This document shows, in pieces, positions 59,548 to 64,000 of a stretch of 64,000 bases of DNA. The position numbers and the translations under genes are program-made. The stretch is taken from NCBI RefSeq assembly GCF_018595675.2, contig NZ_CP092333.1, positions 4,612,001-4,676,000 of the forward strand, read 5' to 3'. Source of the stretch: Flavihumibacter fluvii. GTDB lineage: Bacteria; Bacteroidota; Bacteroidia; Chitinophagales; Chitinophagaceae. Below the pieces are notes generated by a model, which ran no database searches, had not been told where the DNA came from, and worked only from the letters and a program-made list of their open reading frames with translations. Position 1 is the stretch's first letter; each line of letters opens with the position of its first letter.

Positions 59548-60150
59548 ATGGAGCAGGGCGGACACCGGTATTTTGTATTACATAAGCCATTTAATATGGT
59601 CTCACAGTTTGTGAGTCCGGATGCCGTGAACCTCCTCGGCGATATAGATTTCGATTTTCCGCCCGGTACCCATGCTATTGGCCGGCTCGATAACCATTCG
59701 GAGGGGCTCCTTTTACTCACCACCAATAAGAAGATGACGAACCTGTTATTTTCATCACCTGTACCGCATAAACGCGATTACCTGGTGAGGGTGCGTAATG
59801 TGGTCCAACCGGAAGAATTGGAACCCTTAAGGCAGGGAATTGGATTGCCGGGCAGCGGAGGGGTGGATTATATGTCCAAGCCCTGTGAAGTAAAGCTGGT
59901 CGAGAAGCCAGCCTGGCTGGCCGACCGGCCCAATGAATACCGCGACGATATTCCGCATTCATGGCTCCTGATATCCTTGTATGAAGGAAAATTCCACCAG
60001 GTGCGTAAAATGGTGGGGGCCATCCGCCATCCCTGCCAAAGGCTGATCAGGGTAGCCATTGAAGACCTCACCCTGGGTGACCTGCCCGCAGGAGGCGTTC
60101 GCGAACTGCCTGAAGCGGAAATATTCCGGCTACTTAAAATAAGCCCGTAA
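59548..60150 (+). CDS. rluE: 23S rRNA pseudouridine synthase, RluE type
   Basis: 200 aa without an S4 domain, as expected for RluE. YFVLHKPFNMVSQFVS opens the RsuA/RluB/E/F fold, and the catalytic Asp is in IGRLDNHSEGLLLLTTN. LISLYEGKFHQVRKMVGAIRHPCQRLIRVAIEDLTLGDLPAGGVREL is the conserved C-terminal stretch. RluE modifies U2457 in E. coli 23S rRNA. It is likely a housekeeping gene next to the carotenoid operon, 5 bp after marC. Confidence 0.92.
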   Translation: MEQGGHRYFVLHKPFNMVSQFVSPDAVNLLGDIDFDFPPGTHAIGRLDNHSEGLLLLTTNKKMTNLLFSSPVPHKRDYLVRVRNVVQPEELEPLRQGIGLPGSGGVDYMSKPCEVKLVEKPAWLADRPNEYRDDIPHSWLLISLYEGKFHQVRKMVGAIRHPCQRLIRVAIEDLTLGDLPAGGVRELPEAEIFRLLKISP

Positions 60151-60198
60151 CTCCGGGAGCCGATCCTGCTTTTTTTTGCAGAATAATTTTTTCTTCCT

Positions 60199-60227
60199 AC
60201 TTTAACGTCGTACTAAAACGTTAAAGT
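60199..60227. promoter_or_regulatory. Operator-like palindrome upstream of the inositol operon
   Basis: ACTTTAACGT and ACGTTAAAGT are perfect reverse complements separated by 9 bases. The site lies 41 bp before the aldolase start. A TTTG at 60175-60178 lies about 20 bp upstream and could be a -33 element, placing the palindrome over the -7 region. A repressor site for a LacI- or GntR-type regulator is likely. No regulator gene is in view. Confidence 0.6.
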
Positions 60228-60267
60228 AACCGATCGGCTTGGTGGCCGGGAGGCCTTTTCCAACGAT

Positions 60268-61224
60268 ATGCTTGTATCTCCTTCAATTTTGTACCATCAT
60301 TGTTATGGTAAGTATGCCATTGCCGCGGTAAATGTTTTTACGATGGAACAGGTGCATGGCCTGTTTGCAGCCGCGCAAAAGTTTGAGGCGCCGGTTATCG
60401 TGCAAATCACCCCGGCTGCCCGCAATTATGCGCATCCGATTATGCTGATGGCCATGGTTAAGGCAGCAGCAGCAATATATCCCGATGTTGTATATGCGAT
60501 TCACCTCGATCACGGAATAGAGTCCCATGTATTCGATGCGATAGAACAAGGATATACATCAGTGATGATAGACGCTTCCCATGATCCATTTGAACAGAAT
60601 ATTGCCCGGACAAAAGCGGTGGTGGAAAAAGCGCATCCCCGCGGGTTAGTGGTTGAAGCCGAGCTTGGCCTGCTGAGTGGGGTGGAGGATGACCTGGATA
60701 TAGAAGACCACGATGCATTTTATACAAATCCCCTGCAGGCAAAGGAATTTGTTAAACGCACTGGTTGTGATAGCCTGGCAGTAGCCGTAGGCACCAGTCA
60801 CGGTGCCTATAAGTTCAGCGGCGGGCAGGGTATCCAATTCCATATCCTTGAAAAAATCCAGCAGGAATTACCCGCTTACCCATTGGTGTTACATGGAAGT
60901 TCATTGGTGGACAAACACGAGGTGGCCATGATCAACCAGTATGGCGGCAATTTAAAGGAAGATGCTGCGGGTGTTACAGATGCCGAATTGCAAAAGTCTA
61001 TCCAATATGGAATTTGTAAAGTAAATATAGCAACAGATCTGCGCTTACTGTGGACGAGGGTGCACCGGGCTTTTTTTGCCCAGACACCAGAATTGTTTGA
61101 TCCCGTTGTACCTGGAAAAAAATATATGGAGGCTTACCAGGAATTCATGGGTAAACGCTTTGAGGTTTTAGGTGCAACCGGCAATTCAGTAGCGATTAAA
61201 TCCATTTATTATGCACAAAAGTAA
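60268..61224 (+). CDS. Class II aldolase of the inositol operon (IolJ-like)
   Basis: 318 aa. Class II fructose-bisphosphate aldolase fold: YAIAAVNVFTMEQVHGLFAAA, the metal-site segment YAIHLDHGIESHVFDAIEQGYTSVMIDASH, VEAELGLLSGVEDD, AVGTSHGAYKF and LHGSSLVD. Zn-binding His residues are kept. Beside iolB, iolC and iolD the natural substrate is 2-deoxy-5-keto-gluconate-6-phosphate, split to malonate semialdehyde and DHAP, as by IolJ. A general FBP aldolase cannot be excluded. Overlaps iolB by 14 bp. Confidence 0.85.
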   Translation: MLVSPSILYHHCYGKYAIAAVNVFTMEQVHGLFAAAQKFEAPVIVQITPAARNYAHPIMLMAMVKAAAAIYPDVVYAIHLDHGIESHVFDAIEQGYTSVMIDASHDPFEQNIARTKAVVEKAHPRGLVVEAELGLLSGVEDDLDIEDHDAFYTNPLQAKEFVKRTGCDSLAVAVGTSHGAYKFSGGQGIQFHILEKIQQELPAYPLVLHGSSLVDKHEVAMINQYGGNLKEDAAGVTDAELQKSIQYGICKVNIATDLRLLWTRVHRAFFAQTPELFDPVVPGKKYMEAYQEFMGKRFEVLGATGNSVAIKSIYYAQK

Positions 61225-62095
61225 AAAGTACCCGCTGGTCAGCGAAGGCATTAAAGGCTTTGGGGTATACCAACAGGTTCTGGCCAAAGATGCCGGATGG
61301 CAATTCCTGAATATGGAAGCCCGGTTAATGCGAAAGGGCGAAGAGTGGAAAGGAGAAACCGGCGATAATGAATACGCCATTATATTATTAAGTGGTAACT
61401 ATTCGGTGGTAACCGATAAGGGAAGCTGGCAAACAACAAATGGCCGAAAAGACGTGTTTAGCGGCATTGCACATACGTTGTACCTGCCCCGGCATAGCAC
61501 ATTTACACTTACTGCTACCAGTGAGGTCCTTGATATTTCCTATGGATGGGTGGCCAGTGATATGGATTTTCCTGCCCGGTTCAAGACTCCCGAAGAAGCC
61601 GTCATTGAGATACGCGGGGGAGATAACGCAACAAGGCAGATCAACAGCCTTGTAGAGCCGGGTTTTGGCTGCCAGCGAATTATTGCGGTGGAAGTATATA
61701 CGCCCTCGGGTAACTGGAGTTCCTTTCCGGCGCACAAACACGATGATAGAAAAGTTGACGCCGAAGGAAATGTATTAGAGGCCAACCTGGTAGAGACCTA
61801 TTTTTATAAAATTGATAAGCCCGAAGGATTTGCCATCCAGCAGGTGTACAACGATGACCGAAGCCTGGATGAAATTATGAAAGTGAAAACGAATGATGTG
61901 GTGCTGGTGCCAAAAGGGTATCACCCTGTAGTTGCTGAGCATGGTTACAATTGTTATTACCTGAATTTTTTAGCGGGAAGTGACCAGTCCCTGGCCAATA
62001 CACCCGACCCGGACCAGGCTTGGATTTTTAATTCCTGGAAAGGAAAGGATCCCCGTATTCCACTGGTTACAGCTGCAATGAATGTTCCTTCCTGA
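61211..62095 (+). CDS. iolB: 5-deoxy-glucuronate isomerase
   Basis: 294 aa, two cupin-like halves. GDNEYAIILLSGNYSV is in the first half; NWSSFPAHKHDDRKVDAEGN with metal-binding His residues, ETYFYKIDKPEGFAIQQVYND and PKGYHPVVAEHGYNCYYLNFLAG are IolB hallmarks. It turns 5-deoxy-glucuronate into 2-deoxy-5-keto-gluconate in inositol breakdown. The ATG at 61211 lies inside the aldolase gene, so translation is coupled. Confidence 0.95.
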   Translation: MHKSKKYPLVSEGIKGFGVYQQVLAKDAGWQFLNMEARLMRKGEEWKGETGDNEYAIILLSGNYSVVTDKGSWQTTNGRKDVFSGIAHTLYLPRHSTFTLTATSEVLDISYGWVASDMDFPARFKTPEEAVIEIRGGDNATRQINSLVEPGFGCQRIIAVEVYTPSGNWSSFPAHKHDDRKVDAEGNVLEANLVETYFYKIDKPEGFAIQQVYNDDRSLDEIMKVKTNDVVLVPKGYHPVVAEHGYNCYYLNFLAGSDQSLANTPDPDQAWIFNSWKGKDPRIPLVTAAMNVPS

Positions 62096-62119
62096 TGACC
62101 AAACAGAACAACAAATAAC

Positions 62120-63118
62120 ATGGATATTTTAACTATTGGCCGGTCTTCCATTGATCTTTATTCCCAGGATATTGGCGCCGATTTTGTGGACATCACCGGC
62201 TTCAATGCATTTGTAGGGGGATCCCCATTAAATATTGCTGTTGGCACACAGCGCCTGGGCCTGCAGGCTGCATTACTCACCGCTGTTGGTAATGATAAAA
62301 TCGGAGATTTCATCCTGCATTTTTTACAGAAGGAAAAAGTAAGTACGGCCTTCATTCCAACGATACCGGGTGCCCGGACAAGTGCGGTGGTGTTGGGTAT
62401 TGAACCCCCCGACCGGTTCCCACTGGTGTATTATCGTGAAAATGCTGCTGATAGCCAGATAACCATTGACCATGTAAACGCTGCCGGAATAAAGAATTTT
62501 AAACTGGTTGAAATATCCGGTACTGCGCTGAATATGGAGCCTTCGCGCAGCGCGGTTTTTTTTGCTGTTGAACAAGCTGTTGAGCAAGGTGTTCAGGTGG
62601 TCCTGGATATCGATTTCAGGGCCGACCAGTGGCAGGATATCAGGTCATTCGGGTTGATGGTCCGCGCAATATTGCCAAAAGTTGATATTGCCATCGGCAC
62701 TGAAGAAGAAATACTGGCTGCTACTTTGGTGGATATTTCTTCTGTAGCCATTGCGCACCAGCAAATTTCAGCCCCTGAAGTAAAAGGCGACCTGGATTCC
62801 GCTATCCAAAAGATACTGGATACAGGGGTAAAAGTGTTGGTGGTAAAAAAAGGTGCGAATGGCGTAACGATTTACCGGAAAGATGCAGCACCGGTTGATG
62901 TACCTGGTTTTCCTGTTGAAGTATTAAATGTGTTAGGCGCCGGTGATGCATTTGCAAGTGGGTTTATATATGGCCATTTGCAGGGCTGGGACCTGTATAA
63001 AGCCTGTCGCATGGGGAATGCCAGCGGTGCATGGGTGGTGCAAAAACCTGGGTGCGCCAATGATATGCCCACCTTGCAGGAAGTGATGGCATTAATAGAA
63101 TCAAGAGGTGGATTTTGA
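62120..63118 (+). CDS. iolC: 5-dehydro-2-deoxygluconokinase
   Basis: 332 aa PfkB-family sugar kinase. ILTIGRSSIDLYSQDIGADF and FVGGSPLNIAVGTQRLGLQAALLTAVG are IolC-type N-terminal motifs. VVLDIDFRADQW and the catalytic anion-hole motif LNVLGAGDAFASGFIYG follow. It phosphorylates 2-deoxy-5-keto-gluconate, between the IolB and IolJ steps. It starts 24 bp after iolB. Confidence 0.94.
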   Translation: MDILTIGRSSIDLYSQDIGADFVDITGFNAFVGGSPLNIAVGTQRLGLQAALLTAVGNDKIGDFILHFLQKEKVSTAFIPTIPGARTSAVVLGIEPPDRFPLVYYRENAADSQITIDHVNAAGIKNFKLVEISGTALNMEPSRSAVFFAVEQAVEQGVQVVLDIDFRADQWQDIRSFGLMVRAILPKVDIAIGTEEEILAATLVDISSVAIAHQQISAPEVKGDLDSAIQKILDTGVKVLVVKKGANGVTIYRKDAAPVDVPGFPVEVLNVLGAGDAFASGFIYGHLQGWDLYKACRMGNASGAWVVQKPGCANDMPTLQEVMALIESRGGF

Positions 63119-63167
63119 GGAAGACAGTCAACAAAAAATAATCATTCCAACTTTAAACTACAGGCAT

Positions 63168-64000
63168 ATGGCCACTAAAACGAAACGGTTAACCACTGCG
63201 CAGGCAACAATATTATTTCTGCAAAACCAATATGTGTCACGGGATGGAAAAGAACAGCCATTCTTTGGCGGTTGCTTTGGCATATTCGGACATGGCAATG
63301 TCGCCGGGATTGGGCAAGCCCTTGCGCAGTATCCTTCTTTTAAATATTATCAAAGCCGGAATGAGCAGGCAATGGTACATACTGCTATTGCATATGCTAA
63401 AACAAAGAACCGGCTCGGTGCTTTAGCCTGCACCACATCAATTGGTCCGGGTGCAACAAATATGATCACCGGAGCAGCAACGGCAACCATCAACCGAATT
63501 CCGGTTTTATTGTTGCCGGGCGATATTTTTGCTAACCGGCAGGTTGCACCAGTTTTACAGCAACTGGAGAGCAATTCATCACAGGATATTTCGGTGAATG
63601 ATTGTTTTAAGCCGGTATCAAAATACTGGGACCGGATCAATCGCCCGGAACAACTCATTTCTGCATTGCCCGAAGCGATGCGGGTACTGACCTCACCAGT
63701 AGAAACCGGGGCGGTAACCATTTGCATGCCGCAGGATGTGCAGGCCGAGGCCTATGACTATCCTGTCAGCTTTTTTGAAAAAAGGGTATGGCCTGTTCAA
63801 CGACTTCGTCCGGATAAGCAATCCATACTCCAGGCAATCACCGCTATTAAAAATGCCAAAAAGCCAATTATCATTGCCGGTGGTGGTGTGCTTTACAGTG
63901 AAGCAACCCCGGAGTTGAAAAAACTGGTAAATGCAACGGGGATTCCGGTTGCCGAAACCTTTGCCGGGAAAGGAAGCCTTCGCTATGATGAGCCACAGAA
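63168..64000 (+). CDS. iolD: 3D-trihydroxycyclohexane-1,2-dione hydrolase, 5' part
   Basis: At least 277 codons are open to the window edge. A thiamine-diphosphate enzyme: RLTTAQATILFLQNQYVSRDG, FFGGCFGIFGHGNVAGIGQAL and the ThDP-binding N-terminal part ACTTSIGPGATNMITGAATATINRIPVLLLPGD, then a central domain (KPIIIAGGGVLY). IolD opens the ring of the dione made by IolE, giving 5-deoxy-glucuronate for IolB. The ATG at 63168 gives the usual IolD N-terminus, 49 bp after iolC. The 3' part lies beyond the window. Confidence 0.94.
   Translation, partial: MATKTKRLTTAQATILFLQNQYVSRDGKEQPFFGGCFGIFGHGNVAGIGQALAQYPSFKYYQSRNEQAMVHTAIAYAKTKNRLGALACTTSIGPGATNMITGAATATINRIPVLLLPGDIFANRQVAPVLQQLESNSSQDISVNDCFKPVSKYWDRINRPEQLISALPEAMRVLTSPVETGAVTICMPQDVQAEAYDYPVSFFEKRVWPVQRLRPDKQSILQAITAIKNAKKPIIIAGGGVLYSEATPELKKLVNATGIPVAETFAGKGSLRYDEPQ

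Overview
The window looks like a chromosomal segment of a Bacteroidota bacterium, most likely of the Chitinophagaceae or a close relative. The support is a long TonB-dependent receptor with a carboxypeptidase-like N-terminal domain, TAnnTTTG-type -7 promoter boxes, a UpxY-type NusG antiterminator at the head of an exopolysaccharide operon, a carotenoid cluster of idi/crtZ/crtY type, and inositol genes iolB-iolC-iolD beside a class II aldolase. No tRNA, rRNA, CRISPR array, transposase or integrase was recognised. The assignment rests on gene content, not on a database search.

Layout. 1-7 kb: end of an AmpD-like amidase, a metallophosphoesterase, a umuD/umuC-type translesion polymerase pair whose UmuD-like protein has lost both catalytic residues, two degenerate 2H-phosphoesterase-like proteins, a PA0069-type radical SAM protein and a Rieske oxygenase. 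7-14 kb: a TonB receptor, then an amino-sugar salvage group made of an AmgK-like kinase fused to a RapZ C-terminal domain, a MurU-like nucleotidyltransferase carrying an in-frame palindromic repeat, and a NagX/HGSNAT-like membrane acetyltransferase. 14-18 kb: a ParE-type toxin pair, a sugar N-acetyltransferase, a winged-helix protein and a secreted glycoside hydrolase. The last two diverge across two arrays of exactly 11-bp phased repeats.

18-50.5 kb is an exopolysaccharide locus. It opens with an AT-rich MBOAT/SGNH O-acetylation pair and two tandem secreted beta-helix-like paralogues. Then comes a leader that can fold into a three-stem RNA closing exactly on the start codon of the UpxY antiterminator. 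Next are the export genes (Wza, Wzc with a YGYGYG tail, Wzm and Wzt), eleven glycosyltransferases, three acyltransferase-3 proteins, two left-handed beta-helix acyltransferases, a Wzy-like polymerase, gmd and fcl for GDP-L-fucose, and a PHP-type tyrosine phosphatase expected to act on Wzc. No Wzx flippase or priming sugar-phosphate transferase is present. A convergent beta-helix lipoprotein closes the locus.

52-60 kb is a putative light-responsive carotenoid cluster. A MerR-family regulator with the CarH/LitR hallmarks (W-x9-EH and E-x-H-x-x-G) precedes an ECF sigma factor, which precedes crtI, crtB, idi, crtZ and crtY. This enzyme set leads from GGPP to zeaxanthin. An alpha-ribazole-phosphatase-like gene, marC and rluE follow. 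TGTTTAA-type half-sites occur upstream of both regulator genes.

60.2-64 kb holds an inositol catabolism operon (class II aldolase, iolB, iolC, truncated iolD) behind a perfect 10+9+10 bp operator-like palindrome. Many genes here start with TTG or GTG. Starts were chosen from family N-termini and spacing, since Shine-Dalgarno sequences are weak in this phylum.
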